From the NCBI GenBank assembly GCA_034096865.1, contig JAWQFJ010000529.1, positions 85,001 to 105,000 of the forward strand: 20,000 bases of DNA, read 5' to 3'. The DNA comes from Theodoxus fluviatilis. Taxonomy: Eukaryota > Mollusca > Gastropoda > Cycloneritida > Neritidae. The position numbers and the translations under genes are program-made. Below the pieces are notes generated by a model. It ran no database searches. It was not told the origin of the DNA and was given only the letters and a program-made list of their open reading frames with translations. Positions 6,767 to 20,000 of this stretch are shown piece after piece. Position 1 is the stretch's first letter; each line of letters begins with the position of its first letter.

Positions 6767-9382
6767 AAAGTGCATTTAATGAGTATCATTGTCAATTAGG
6801 CTGCCCCAGCTTTACTAAAATATTTTACAGACGCTTCGTGTGGCTCTATATCTGTCCATTCAGTTATCCCTCAATTGGTCTGTGTGACCCGTGTTATGGG
6901 CTGTTGGCGCGTACATGCGTGTGTTTGTACCTGTGTGTGTGCGTGCGTGCGCGCGTGTGTCTGTAAAACGACGTCTTCGTATTCCTGTCCGGTTATTAAA
7001 CCACTGGCTCGATTTTGATAACAATATCCCCCAGATCAACACATTCAAGGGACGCAACAAGATAAGCACTCGTTTACTTTTCCGAATGGCCGCCACGTGT
7101 AAGGGACTGAGGAAGGCGGTGTCGGACACCCTGACGTCACATCTGACGTCAGAGAGGACGGCCTCCACCATGCTCGTGTAGCCCTGGTCTACTGCGTGCC
7201 ACAGCGCCGTGCAGCCACGCTCATCCGGCATGTTGATATCGGCGCCAGCCTTGATCAGGGCCCATACCATAGGCAGCTGGCCCCGTACCAAGCATTTGTA
7301 CAGGGCAGTCAGCTTGAGGCGGTCTCGTCGCATACACTGCACCAGCTCCTTCTGTGAAGGATATCAGCTGGTGCTGGCAGTTTGCATAAAGGGATCTTGT
7401 GACTGACAGGGATCATGTGGGGGATGGGGATCGTGTGAGGGACAGGGATCTTGTGGGGGTCAGGGATCGTGTGGGGACAAGGATCGTGTGGGGGACAGGG
7501 ATCATGTGGGGGACAGGAGTCTTGTGGGGGTCAGGGATCTTGTGGGGGACAGGGATCATGTGAGGGACAGGAGTCTTGTGGGGGACAGGGATCGTGTTGG
7601 GAACAGGGATCGTGTGGGGACAAGGATCGTGTGGGGGACATGGATCATGTGGGGGACAGGAGTCTTGTGGGGGTCAGGGATCTTGTGGGGGACAGGGATC
7701 ATGTGAGGGACAGGAGTCTTGTGGGGGACAGGGATCGTGTGGGAGACAAGGATCATGTGGGGGATGGGGATCGTGTTGGGAACAGGGATCGTGTGGGGGA
7801 CAGGGATCATGTGGGGGACAGGGATCGTGTTGGGAACAGGGATCGTGTGGGGGACAAGGATCATGTGGGGGATGAGGATCATGTGGGGGACAGGGATCTT
7901 GTGGGGGACAGGGATCGTGTTGGGAACAGGGATCGTGTGGGGGACAAGGATCATGTGGGGGATGGGGATCGTGTGCGGGACAGGGATCTTGTGGGAGACA
8001 GGAATCTTGTGGGGGGGAGGGATTAAATAGAGATTGAGGACCTGACTATGCACTCATGCAGGAGGGGAGATAACAGGATATGGGGCTGCCAGGAGCTGGT
8101 AATCTACATGTACATTGTAAACATGATGGAAGGCTGAGAAAGCTCCTTTTAGGACAAATTTTGTCTGGATAGGATCTGGTGAGGATAGATGAGACATAAA
8201 TTGGTGTATGATAGGTTTTAGTATGGAGATGAGGGTTCAGGTTCTGTTCTGCAGGTTGATAGGGGGACAATGGCTACAGACTGGATGTAGGGAGTCAGTC
8301 TTGGATTCAAACATGGTGCAGAACTGGAATGTAGGTCTAGGATAGTATCTGATGTAAATGTGGGGCTAGTTGTGGAGTGAAGTATGGCATCAATTTAGAA
8401 AAGGGTCTGTTGTCATAGAGGCAGTGAGAAAGAGAGTAAATAAATTGGTGGGGAGATAAAGGAAGCACAAATGTGCTTGCCATAAATAAAGTTCATGTGC
8501 CCAGAGAACGGAAGCAATTTGATTCTGGAACCCTTTCTCCATAGTTGTGTCGAACATTGACTCCTTTTGGCATGTCATTTTGATGTATTAATAGAAGCAC
8601 TACATATGTGATTAACATTCATATTCTTAGTGCAGAATGTCTTTTTGATTTTACCTCTATTACATCATAATGATGATATGCATGTGTGTGCATGTGTGTG
8701 TGCATGTGTATGTGTGTGTCTGTGTGCGTATGTGTGTGTATGCATGTGTGTATGCATGTGCATACATATGTGTGTGTGTGTGCATGTGCATGTGTGTGTT
8801 TAGGTTGAAATAAATAAACACATATTTGTATAAATCCCAGTATGATTGTGCACAAGCAAGTAGATATACATGTACATTTACATTAGAAATTAATTTTGGA
8901 AGCTCCAAAACATATTTCAATTAGAATTTCTACCCACACTGTTATAATAAATTTTTGTCATATCTGCAGCAATCAACATGCTAACTGATTTGTGAAAAAT
9001 CCTTCATACACATAGGATCCACGTTCAACTACAGTACATGATGCACAGAATGAAATCTACTGATAATCACATTCCATTATGTTCAGATTTGCTGCACATC
9101 AATTGGAACCTTAAGTCGTCTTACTTGTTTGTAAGGTCTGTCAGGAATCTCAAATGCAGCATTGGGGTTACACCCATTTGAAATGATCAGCTCTACAATC
9201 TCCAGGTGGTTGAGCTCTGTTGCCACCTCCAAGATGGTCTTTCCGGCAGTGACCATGCCGCCGGCCCTGACGTTGTGCTGGAAGACATAGTCTGGTTGCA
9301 AGCCGCTGCTGAAGAAAGTCTTCAGGTTGGACACTTCCCCTTGATTCACGAGCTCAAACACTTTCTTTTCAAAGTCTTCCAT
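4675..9382 (-). CDS. Ankyrin-repeat and SOCS-box protein (ASB-like), four exons
   Basis: Predicted substrate receptor of a Cullin-RING ubiquitin ligase: ankyrin repeats bind the target and the SOCS box binds Elongin B/C and Cullin 5. The coding join is 9382-9125, 7351-7078, 6633-6438 and 4963-4675, with intron phases 0, 1 and 2. It closes to 338 residues with no internal stop. Ankyrin-type repeats fall at about residues 48-75, 98-129, 132-162, 167-196, 200-229 and 233-262; the clearest core motifs are TPLILAC and SPLHVAAI. The SOCS box covers about 285-338. The ATG aligns with that of the tandem paralogue at 12811-13815, and the two proteins align along their length. The BC-box cysteine is replaced by Ser299, so Elongin C binding may be weakened. 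The family call is firm; the subtype is not known. Confidence 0.88.
4967..5126. repeat. (GA)n microsatellite and purine-rich tract
   Basis: Perfect (GA)32 at 4967-5031, followed by an impure G/A-rich run to about 5126. On the minus strand it is a CT tract directly abutting the acceptor of the last exon of ASB-like gene 1. It yields spurious ER-rich and SL-rich open frames. Confidence 0.95.
5268..5307. repeat. (GA)n microsatellite
   Basis: About twenty perfect GA units inside intron 3 of ASB-like gene 1. Confidence 0.95.
5449..5468. repeat. (GGCTT)4 microsatellite
   Basis: Four GGCTT units in intron 3 of ASB-like gene 1. Confidence 0.8.
5521..5620. repeat. 50-bp tandem duplication
   Basis: Two copies offset by exactly 50 bp. 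AGGTGCACCTATCACC and AGTGTATTGTACATCT are shared, and the copies diverge at their 3' ends. It is intronic, with no coding role seen. Confidence 0.85.
5649..5662. repeat. Poly-C run
   Basis: A homopolymer of about 13 C within intron 3 of ASB-like gene 1. Confidence 0.85.
6106..6149. repeat. 28-bp palindromic insertion between 8-bp direct repeats
   Basis: GACGGCAC occurs at 6106-6113 and 6142-6149. Between them lie the inverted arms AAAGATTAT (6115-6123) and ATAATCTTT (6133-6141), separated by 9 nt. The form is that of a tiny terminal-inverted-repeat insertion with an 8-bp target duplication, but it could also be part of an older repeat. Confidence 0.5.
6247..6268. repeat. Poly-C run
   Basis: About 22 consecutive C in intron 3 of ASB-like gene 1. 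Confidence 0.9.
6438..6633 (-). CDS. ASB-like gene 1, coding exon 3
   Basis: Residues 178-242 plus two bases. The acceptor is CATCCAAG|AGACG and the donor is CACAG|GTAGAT. The frame was fixed by joining phase 1 from exon 2 (A+AG = Lys178) and by the match to the paralogue: [13 protein letters not shown] against SLLVGAGAEVDAI, and [12 protein letters not shown] against RLLLLNGADPNH. No ATG-initiated open frame runs across this exon in the correct frame, so it is easy to miss. Confidence 0.87.
6712..6764. repeat. (GA)n microsatellite
   Basis: About 26 perfect GA units, which read as CT on the coding strand of ASB-like gene 1. It lies about 80 nt upstream of the exon 3 acceptor. Confidence 0.95.
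7078..7351 (-). CDS. ASB-like gene 1, coding exon 2
   Basis: Residues 87-177 plus one base. The acceptor TTCACAG precedes AAG GAG CTG and the donor is AAAA|GTAAAC. It encodes [24 protein letters not shown] and SPLHVAAI, which match the paralogue's GLKLTAMYTCIVRG, GCSALWHAVD and SPLHVAAI. The exon covers two full ankyrin repeats and the start of a third. Confidence 0.88.
7390..8024. repeat. 18-bp minisatellite in intron 1 of ASB-like gene 1
   Basis: About 35 units of a GGGATCATGTGGGGGACA type, with variants CGTG, CTTG, TTGGGAA and TCAGG. The unit is a multiple of three, so every frame stays open on both strands and gives repetitive pseudo-proteins. A block beginning at 7501 recurs from 7645, an offset of 144 bp (8 units), which shows higher-order duplication. 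The array starts about 40 nt from the exon 2 acceptor. Confidence 0.95.
8670..8803. repeat. TG-rich (CATGTGTG)n microsatellite
   Basis: Imperfect alternating TG with CATG and TATG interruptions, in intron 1 of ASB-like gene 1. Confidence 0.85.
9125..9382 (-). CDS. ASB-like gene 1, coding exon 1
   Basis: Residues 1-86, starting MEDFEKK. The ATG matches position for position the proposed start of the paralogue (both run 34 residues to DYVF). The donor CAA|GTAAGA ends the exon in phase 0. Two acceptors sit just before it: CACAG ending at 9387 and GCAG ending at 9383, the latter directly before the ATG. If either is used, a non-coding 5' exon lies farther upstream; I could not identify it. Reading past the donor gives a stop within 14 codons. 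Confidence 0.85.
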
Positions 9383-9404
9383 CTGCCTGTGAAGAAGATG
9401 AGAA

Positions 9405-9407
<3 letters not shown>

Positions 9408-9475
<68 letters not shown>

Positions 9476-9577
9476 GACAGAGAGAGACAGAGAGAGACAG
9501 AGAGAGAGAGAGAGGCAGAGAGAGAGAGGCAGAGAGAGAGAGACAGAGAGAGAGAGAGACAGAGAGAGAGAGAGAGA
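9408..9577. repeat. Long (GA)n/(GACA) microsatellite
   Basis: GA dinucleotides with periodic CAG interruptions over 170 bp. It reads as CT on the coding strand, beginning about 22 nt upstream of the acceptor before the start-codon exon of ASB-like gene 1. Confidence 0.95.
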
Positions 9578-10785
9578 AATATGAAAAGTAAGGATGTGGA
9601 AAAGCAAGTTGTTGAACATTTAGGAGGCAAAAGTCAACAGTGTGTATTTATACCTGGATGACCTAGACATGCACACCGCAGACCAGTTATGAATTGATAT
9701 CATTCATATTAAAGAATATATGTGAATGCACCCCAGAGAATTGAGGAGAGGCTGGTGCGGGGATTAAAACATATCTAGGCCTGCAGATTTTTCATTGACT
9801 TTGAAGCATTTGAATGCAGGTTGGCGATAATAAAAAAATGTTTGAATTCATGGATGGATTAAATTTTCAAGGTTGGTTTCTGTTCTGACATCATTTTGAA
9901 TGATGAAAGTCCAGTTTTAACGACAGCCTACATGCACAGAAGCATGACTGTCATGATATTTCAAAAAGTGACAGTTTCAAAAACCCACAAAGCACAAACA
10001 CAGCTGATTAAGATGAACTCATGATTCATTTCATTGGATGATATGCATGTGATGTTACTAACAATAGAGAATGTAAGGCAAGAATGCTGAAGATGGAATA
10101 TCGACCCCACAGCAGTTTTCTTTAATCTTGATTCTCTTGATTATCATACCATGTGAACTACAGAGCTTTGGTATGGAAAAATGTTACCAGATTGAACTAC
10201 AAGAGCTCGATGTCCAACAATCCATTTGGTGAAGTAGGTCTCTCAAAGGTATGCATTTCAAGTTGCTTTTACACATCTAAGAGAGCTCAATAAATCCATG
10301 ATGCGGCTCATTATCCTAACCAGGATAAGCAATAGCATAAAAACCGATGGTACACTACTGTACATCAAAAGTTTGGTGGAAGAGAGACACTTAAAGTCTA
10401 TGTAACATTGAAAAAAGAAATAAAATACCAAAGATAAGTTATGGATCGTATAAAATTTATAACTGCCATGAATATGCAAATATAACAATCCAAATATTTT
10501 AAGAACAAATTAAACTGTATGTAAAGTACAAAGTTCATTCTACATTGAGCAGAACTAAGAAAATATATAAATAAGTACAGTAGACATTTTCCTGTCCCAA
10601 AAGATGATTGAAATTTTTTAATGTCATAATATAGTCCGGTTGAAAAGTTTTCTGTTCAAATGCATACAAGATTCCTATTCAAAAATGCCAGGTATAAATT
10701 CTTTAAATGACCCCATCCTTCCTCAAAAAAGCAAACAAATGACACCCCCTCCAAAACAAACAAACGCAAAAACATACTTTCTGAT
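9578..10785. other. Presumed upstream region of ASB-like gene 1
   Basis: AT-rich with no recognised coding sequence. A 5' non-coding exon or promoter of the gene could lie here, but I could not place one. Confidence 0.35.
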
Positions 10786-11662
10786 CACAGAAGGGTCTGG
10801 TCATCTCAATCACAACCAACAGGCAGTCATCAACATTTTCTTGGAATCTAACTAGTAACTATCAGAATTGGTCCTGGTCATCTCAATCACAACCAACAGG
10901 CAGTCATCAACACTTTCTTGGAGTCTAACTATCAGAATTGGTCCTGGTCATCTCATTCACAGGCAGTCATCAACACTTTCTTGGAGTCTAACTATCAGAA
11001 TTGGTCCTGGTCATCTCAATCACAACCAACAGGCAGTCATCAACACTTTCTTGGAGTCTAACTATCAGAATTGGTCCTGGTCATCTCAATCACAACCAAC
11101 AGGCAGTCATCAACACTTTCTTGGAGTCTAACTATCAGAATTGGTCCTGGTCATCTCAATCTCAACCAACAGGCAGTCATCAACACTTTCTTGGAGTCTA
11201 GCTATCAGAATTGGTCCTGGTCATCTCATTCACAGGCAGTCATCAACACTTTCTTGGAGTCTAACTATCAGAATTGGTCCTGGTCATCTCAATCACAGGC
11301 AGTCATCAACACTTTCTTGGAGTCTATCAGAATTGGTCCTGGTCATCTCATTCACAGGCAGTCATCAACACTTTCTTGGAGTCTAACTATCAGAATTGGT
11401 CCTGGTCATCTCAATCACAACCAACAGAGAGTCATCAACACTTTCTTGGAGTCTAACTATCAGAATTGGTCCTGGTCATCTCATTCACAGGCAGTCATCA
11501 ACACTTTCTTGGAGTCTAACTATCAGAATTGGTCCTGGTCATCTCATTCACAGGCAGTCATCAACACTTTCTTGGAGTCTAACTATCAGAATTGGTCCTG
11601 GTCATCTCATTCACAGGCAGTCATCAACACTTTCTTGGAGTCTAACTATCAGAATTGGTCTT
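10786..11662. repeat. 63/70-bp minisatellite array
   Basis: About 14 copies of a unit containing CAGAATTGGTCCTGGTCATC. Unit starts (CAGAATT) are at 10863, 10933, 10996, 11066, 11136, 11206, 11269, 11328, 11391, 11461, 11524, 11587 and 11650, preceded by one degenerate copy. Spacing is 70 or 63 bp, and 59 bp once. The 70-bp form has an extra 7 nt (AACCAAC-like), and the 59-bp form lacks 4 nt before the next unit. Identity between units is very high. Open frames across it are by-products of the repeat. Confidence 0.95.
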
Positions 11663-12810
11663 GCTCCTTTTTGCTGGAGTGACCTTGACACAGCTAGGGC
11701 TACAGATGATCATGGAAACTAATCAGAGAATAAATGGTTTATCAGTCACAGAGCCAGTCCCCCTGGGGATTGGGGGCTATGGACCCACCATGTCTCTTTA
11801 AAGGTTGTTTTTCTGCATCAACTTGAATATGCAGAAGTCAATCACTCTAAACAGAAAAAAATGGGATTTTATTAACTTGGTTCATCACATTGATTACTTC
11901 GAAGTTCAAGTAAATTAAGCATAAAAAAATATCCTCTACCAGGCTAGAGGGTACCTAACCCATTCAAATGACAGGCCATAAAAGTTCAGTTTCTGCTGTT
12001 GGAAGATGCCATGAAAACTCTGCAATATTGGACTTCAGCTGTGACAAGAAGCAGGCAGCATAAATGCTGAACCACTTTATAACCAATACCAGTCTGAGGC
12101 CTGCCACACCCCTTTAGATATTCACATGTTTCTCTAGTCACATTATGACACTTGCATCTGTACAAAAAAGTGTAATGCTGAAAATATAGTTCATCAGAAC
12201 ATTCATTTAAAAAATCTTAGTGTTCGAGATTTTTCACGAATGTACCACAACTAAACAGCAAAACAGATAACAATTCTAAACAAACAAAAAATGTTTCTCT
12301 TTGATGAGATTTAAAAAACAACCCAGTGAGTATGAAATTAATTAGCACCACATTACAGAACCTCCAGGCCGAAGCTGAAGCATGATTGAAAACTATGGAT
12401 TCAAAGTTGAAATGTTGAAAGTTATGACAGGAAAAAGGAAAATCCCTTTGTTTATAGAATTCAAAATGATGAATTTGGGAGATGTGTTATCTCATTTTGG
12501 TATTACAAGTTTAACTAGAGAGATTTTATAACAAATCATGAAGTTGATGATGTCAAACTATTGACGACACTGGTATATGTTTTCCACACTCAGAGATAGC
12601 TTTCTGAGCCACTAAAGTGAACCAAACATTGATCACATTAGGCCTGACTAGCAGAACATCCTGCCTGAATTAATTACACAGACCATGGAAGAGAATGTGT
12701 GGCTTCCTTGGTGGAGGTCTGAGCTCTCAGAGTGCTCTCTAGTAAGATTTATATCTTGACCTGGAGCCCTCCTGCACCTATTTGATTCATCACATTTGAA
12801 GAGGACTGCA
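11663..12810. other. Downstream flank of ASB-like gene 2
   Basis: No coding sequence is recognised. The nearest minus-strand AATAAA I noticed is at 11868-11873, about 940 nt after the stop codon of gene 2. It is a possible but unproven polyadenylation signal. Confidence 0.35.
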
Positions 12811-13815
12811 TTAGATGTGAGACAGCAGTATGAACTCTCTGACTATGGTGGGGACTGGTAGAGTCTGGACTTTGTACACCAAGTGCTGCCTACTAGCAGA
12901 CTGTAGAAGATATTTCCTGACCCCCAGACCGCAAAGCACCTTAAGAGGTCTGGGAGTGCTGGCAAGGTCTGTCAGCACTTCCAGAATCTCTGGGTGGAGC
13001 TTCAACAGTGGCGGGGCTTCCTCCCTGCACTTTCTGACCAGACCGATGTCAATGTAGGCTCCTGCATTGATCAGCATGTCGGGAATCTGTCTGTCTGAGC
13101 AAGCCTGGACCGCAGTGGACAGGGGAGTGTGTCCATTGTGGCCCAAGTGATTGGGGTCAGCTCCATTCAAGAGAAGAAGACGAGTGACGGTGTACGCCTG
13201 TGCCCGAGCAGCAAGAATCAGAGGAGTGGAACCTCGGATCTGGATGGCATCTACTTCTGCACCTGCCCCCACCAAGAGAGAGACCATTTTGAAATTGCCA
13301 TGGATGGCTGCAACATGCAGGGGACTCAGCTTCATTCTGTCAAGCATGTTGACATGACAGCTCTGACTGCGGACCATGACTTTGGCCATTGCATAGTTGT
13401 TGAGATCCACAGCGTGCCACAAAGCAGAGCAGCCCCTGTCATCGTACATGTTCACATCAAAGCCTCCTTCCACAAGGACCTTGACCATCTCTGTCTCACC
13501 CCTAACGATGCAGGTGTACATGGCTGTAAGTTTGAGGCCATCATGTTTGGCATATTCCTTCACTATTAGCCCCGAGGGATCAACATCTACCACATAGATC
13601 AGGTTGGTGTTGCATTTCTTCTTTATGAGCTCTTTCACAATGCCAAGCTGTTTTTCACAAGCTGCCACAGAGACGAGAGTTTTGCCAATTTTCCTATCAT
13701 CCTCCAAGTACCGAAACACATAGTCGACATTCAGACCACATTTGAAGTATTTGTGTAGAGACTCAATGTTTCCAGAGACAACTGTGTCATGCAAGTCCTC
13801 CTCAAAGTAATCCAT
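12811..13815 (-). CDS. Ankyrin-repeat and SOCS-box protein (ASB-like), uninterrupted coding region
   Basis: Predicted Elongin B/C-Cullin 5 substrate receptor of 334 residues. Ankyrin-type repeats occupy about residues 46-73, 94-127, 129-158, 163-193, 197-227 and 230-258. The SOCS box follows: PLKVLCGLGV (290-299) fits the BC-box consensus with Cys295, and LPVP (319-322) fits the Cullin 5 box. I chose the ATG at 13815 because it aligns with the start of gene 1 and has G at -3 and +4. An in-frame ATG at 13824 has a poorer context and would add three residues. The open frame continues upstream to 13914 only by crossing a strong splice acceptor at 13847. It is a tandem paralogue of the gene at 4675-9382, but has none of that gene's three coding introns. 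The family call is firm; the orthology group is not assigned. Confidence 0.93.
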   Translation of the reverse strand: MDYFEEDLHDTVVSGNIESLHKYFKCGLNVDYVFRYLEDDRKIGKTLVSVAACEKQLGIVKELIKKKCNTNLIYVVDVDPSGLIVKEYAKHDGLKLTAMYTCIVRGETEMVKVLVEGGFDVNMYDDRGCSALWHAVDLNNYAMAKVMVRSQSCHVNMLDRMKLSPLHVAAIHGNFKMVSLLVGAGAEVDAIQIRGSTPLILAARAQAYTVTRLLLLNGADPNHLGHNGHTPLSTAVQACSDRQIPDMLINAGAYIDIGLVRKCREEAPPLLKLHPEILEVLTDLASTPRPLKVLCGLGVRKYLLQSASRQHLVYKVQTLPVPTIVREFILLSHI

Positions 13816-13820
13816 GTCAG

Positions 13821-13838
13821 TCATGCAGCACCTGGCAT
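13821..13838 (-). other. Short upstream ORF overlapping the in-frame ATG
   Basis: ATG at 13838 opens a five-codon frame ending in TGA at 13823-13821. This overlaps the ATG at 13824 as ATGA. It is present only if the transcript includes this part of the exon. Confidence 0.4.
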
Positions 13839-13846
13839 CCTCAAAC

Positions 13847-13875
13847 CTGGAAGGAAGACACAAGATGCTGTCAGT
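13847..13875 (-). other. Splice acceptor and branch site of the 5' UTR intron, ASB-like gene 2
   Basis: The minus strand reads CACTGACAGC, then a pyrimidine-rich stretch, then TTCCTTCCAG ending at 13847. CTGAC is a near-ideal branch-point sequence at about the right distance. This places an exon start at 13846, with the 5' UTR continuing to the ATG at 13815. Confidence 0.7.
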
Positions 13876-14452
13876 GAAAAAAATATGTCTACATCTGAAG
13901 CAAGGCCATTCCACCGTTCTGATCCAGCAACAGACACATCATAAATCTCCCCAGAATCACCTTATTCTGATTATGTGAACCAGCTCTCTCACCATTACCT
14001 ATTACTAATTCTGTGATAAACTTGTCAATGGTAAGCAGAATTTTACCAACTTTTCTTTGTCAACTTTTACATAAATGCCAAACTGATCAGCGGCACATGC
14101 AGCTGTTCTTCGATGCTAGTGCAGAAGCACAACCAAACCCAGTCAACACACAGGTACACCCACACCCACCACCCGGCCACCCACACCCACCCACCCAACC
14201 ATGCATTACTAGAGTGGATGAACTCAGACCACTACAAACAAAGAATGACAACAAGTAGAGGGAAATGGGAAAGAATTCACACGGAAAGACCACCCTAGGA
14301 AGAGGAGCAAGCAAGAGAAGGACTACACCACAAGGAGGACACGTAGCTGAGATCGAAAAAGGAACATAAAGTTCTATGCAATGCAGGAAAAGAGGCAACC
14401 CCAGCACTTGGAAACATGCCAGTTAACCTGCCCGAACTGTTAAGATTAATTT

Positions 14453-14462
14453 ACTTACTGGC
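14453..14462 (-). other. Candidate 5' UTR splice donor, ASB-like gene 2
   Basis: The minus strand reads GCCA|GTAAGT with the exon ending at 14459. Joined to the acceptor at 13847 it would give a 612-nt intron. A second GTAAGT lies near 14813, so this choice is tentative. Confidence 0.3.
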
Positions 14463-15292
14463 ACGAACTTCGGTCCGACAGATCAGGGTAAAAAATAACA
14501 ACAACTTAATTCGAAGTTGTACAACCAATGATCACTATTGATTAGCCAAAATCAAGGCCACTGGCAGCTTTCTCGCCCCACTGACTGACTGCCTCGTTCC
14601 TTCCATTTGCTAGAGCTACGGTTGCGTTTGTACCGCTGCAAATAATTATGTGCAGAGATTCATAAATGCATTTAGCGTTTTTTTAATTTGACGAAGTCGA
14701 AATAAGAGGGAAGAATTTTTGCTTGGCTGCTCATCAGAATTAAGAGATTTTGTGGCACTGCAAAGGTAATGGCTCGTACTTCTGCACAAGGACATTCACA
14801 TGCACTTACTAGAGTGGTGTGCACTTCGGCATCGAGGGTGGTGCGGTCGAAAGACGACTGAGACGGCCAAAAAAAGTGGCGTCGTGTTGTCAAGATGTGG
14901 TTAGCGGTGCTGATCAAATTATTTCACAACAGGGAAAAAGGCACAAACATGTTCTGTAAAATTTGCACAAATTGTCTTTTCAAACTACCACATATAATTT
15001 TCTAAATGATAGATGTATTTCCTCAGTTGTGATATGATCTTAATCCTTTGTATTTTCTGGCAAACAGTGACGTAAACTCTGAATAAGTTTTCGTAAACTA
15101 TCAAGCTCGATACCGGTTGATTCCGTTACAAAGCTTTTTACAAAACGGAATAATAATGCAAATGCAAAATAAAGTTTCATAATATTAACATTGACGCTGT
15201 ATTCAAACATTATCGCAGATATTTTCAATAAGTTGTATCTTGATCACTCAGACGAGGAAATATTTCGTTTTGTTTAAAATTTATAGTATTTT

Positions 15293-15300
15293 TTTCCCGC
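15293..15300 (+). promoter_or_regulatory. Candidate E2F site upstream of APEX1
   Basis: TTTCCCGC matches the E2F consensus and lies about 83 nt upstream of the APEX1 start codon. E2F control would suit a DNA repair gene active in S phase. The transcription start is unknown, so this is a motif match only. Confidence 0.35.
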
Positions 15301-15382
15301 GGTTTCCGAAACGTGAGGCAACAAAAGGTGGCTGTAGTCTCGGCTCGATTCCTCGCTACGATAGCTTTTCTGTTCATTCGTC

Positions 15383-19776
<4,394 letters not shown>

Positions 19777-20000
19777 GTAAGTTTCAAAGAAAAATGATCT
19801 TGGGGGATAGGAGGGTAGGAGTTAATTTCTATTGAAAATATTTTCCCAGGGTGTAATGTTAAGGAGGAGGTTGAAGTGGAGAAGAAGGAGCCTGTTGACT
19901 GTCATTTCAGGAGTGTCTGATGAATGCCCATGAAAGAAAACAAATGTGCTTCAGAGAACTCTGTGAGCAGGGCAGGACAGGGGGTTGGACTTGCCATGTT
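19777..20000 (+). other. Start of APEX1 intron 4
   Basis: Intronic sequence to the window edge. I see no further APEX1 coding motif before position 20000. Confidence 0.7.

Larger units (their letters stand above)
13847..15382. other. Intergenic region between divergent ASB-like gene 2 and APEX1
   Basis: It should hold the 5' end of gene 2 and the promoters of both genes. A CA-rich stretch lies at about 14147-14200. Open frames here have no family resemblance. A candidate donor for gene 2 and an E2F-like site are listed separately. Confidence 0.5.

Noticed and set aside
7451..8053. Repetitive open frames resembling secreted repeat proteins (GDRDHV, SCGGQG, PVPHTI types)
   Set aside because: The 18-bp unit is divisible by three, so all frames on both strands stay open. 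The array lies within an intron of a well-supported gene.
9083..9124. Read-through end of gene 1 exon 1 ([13 protein letters not shown])
   Set aside because: It lies beyond a good GTAAGA donor. The paralogue continues with sequence matching exon 2 instead.
10786..11662. CRISPR-like array
   Set aside because: Units are contiguous tandem repeats with no unique spacers, and the genome is eukaryotic.
10868..11722. Overlapping repeat ORFs in the 63/70-bp array
   Set aside because: Open in several frames with identical repeated peptides and no start or domain logic; explained by the minisatellite.
13816..13914. N-terminal extension of ASB-like gene 2 (MEWPCF start)
   Set aside because: The added segment crosses a strong branch point, pyrimidine tract and CAG acceptor at 13847, and has no counterpart in the paralogue.

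Overview
The window looks like a piece of an invertebrate nuclear genome, most likely a mollusc and perhaps a gastropod. Introns are short to medium with GT-AG boundaries. Non-coding DNA is full of GA/CT, GT and poly-C microsatellites, two minisatellites, and small non-autonomous mobile elements. An ~860-bp interspersed repeat rich in AAGGTCA/TGACCTT words resembles, from memory, a repeat common in molluscan genomes. The lineage is inferred; no database was searched.

Layout: positions 1-4674 hold no gene I can support. This part has an 11-bp tandem repeat, a SINE-like element with 12-bp target-site duplications inserted beside a frameshifted LINE tail, a C-rich tract, a perfect RFX X-box and an imperfect ~115-bp inverted repeat. 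Minus-strand gene 1 (4675-9382) is a four-exon ankyrin-repeat/SOCS-box (ASB-like) gene. Minus-strand gene 2 (12811-13815) is its tandem paralogue with an uninterrupted coding region; an intron apparently lies in its 5' UTR. An 18-bp minisatellite fills part of gene 1's first intron, and a 63/70-bp minisatellite lies between the two paralogues.

Plus-strand APEX1 (AP endonuclease 1) starts at 15383 and leaves the window. Four exons give 126 codons: a long Lys/Ala/Glu-rich N-terminus and the first strand of the endonuclease/exonuclease/phosphatase domain. Its introns carry a MITE with perfect 25-bp terminal inverted repeats, long GT/GA and CT tracts, and the AAGGTCA-rich element.

The ASB-like proteins would be substrate receptors of Elongin B/C-Cullin 5 ubiquitin ligases. 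APEX1 acts in base excision repair. Nothing shows a functional link; gene 2 and APEX1 are divergent neighbours separated by about 1.5 kb. The most useful observations are the differing exon structure and ligase-binding motifs of the two paralogues, microsatellites that appear to serve as splice-acceptor pyrimidine tracts, and a duplicated frame-neutral exon in the APEX1 N-terminus.
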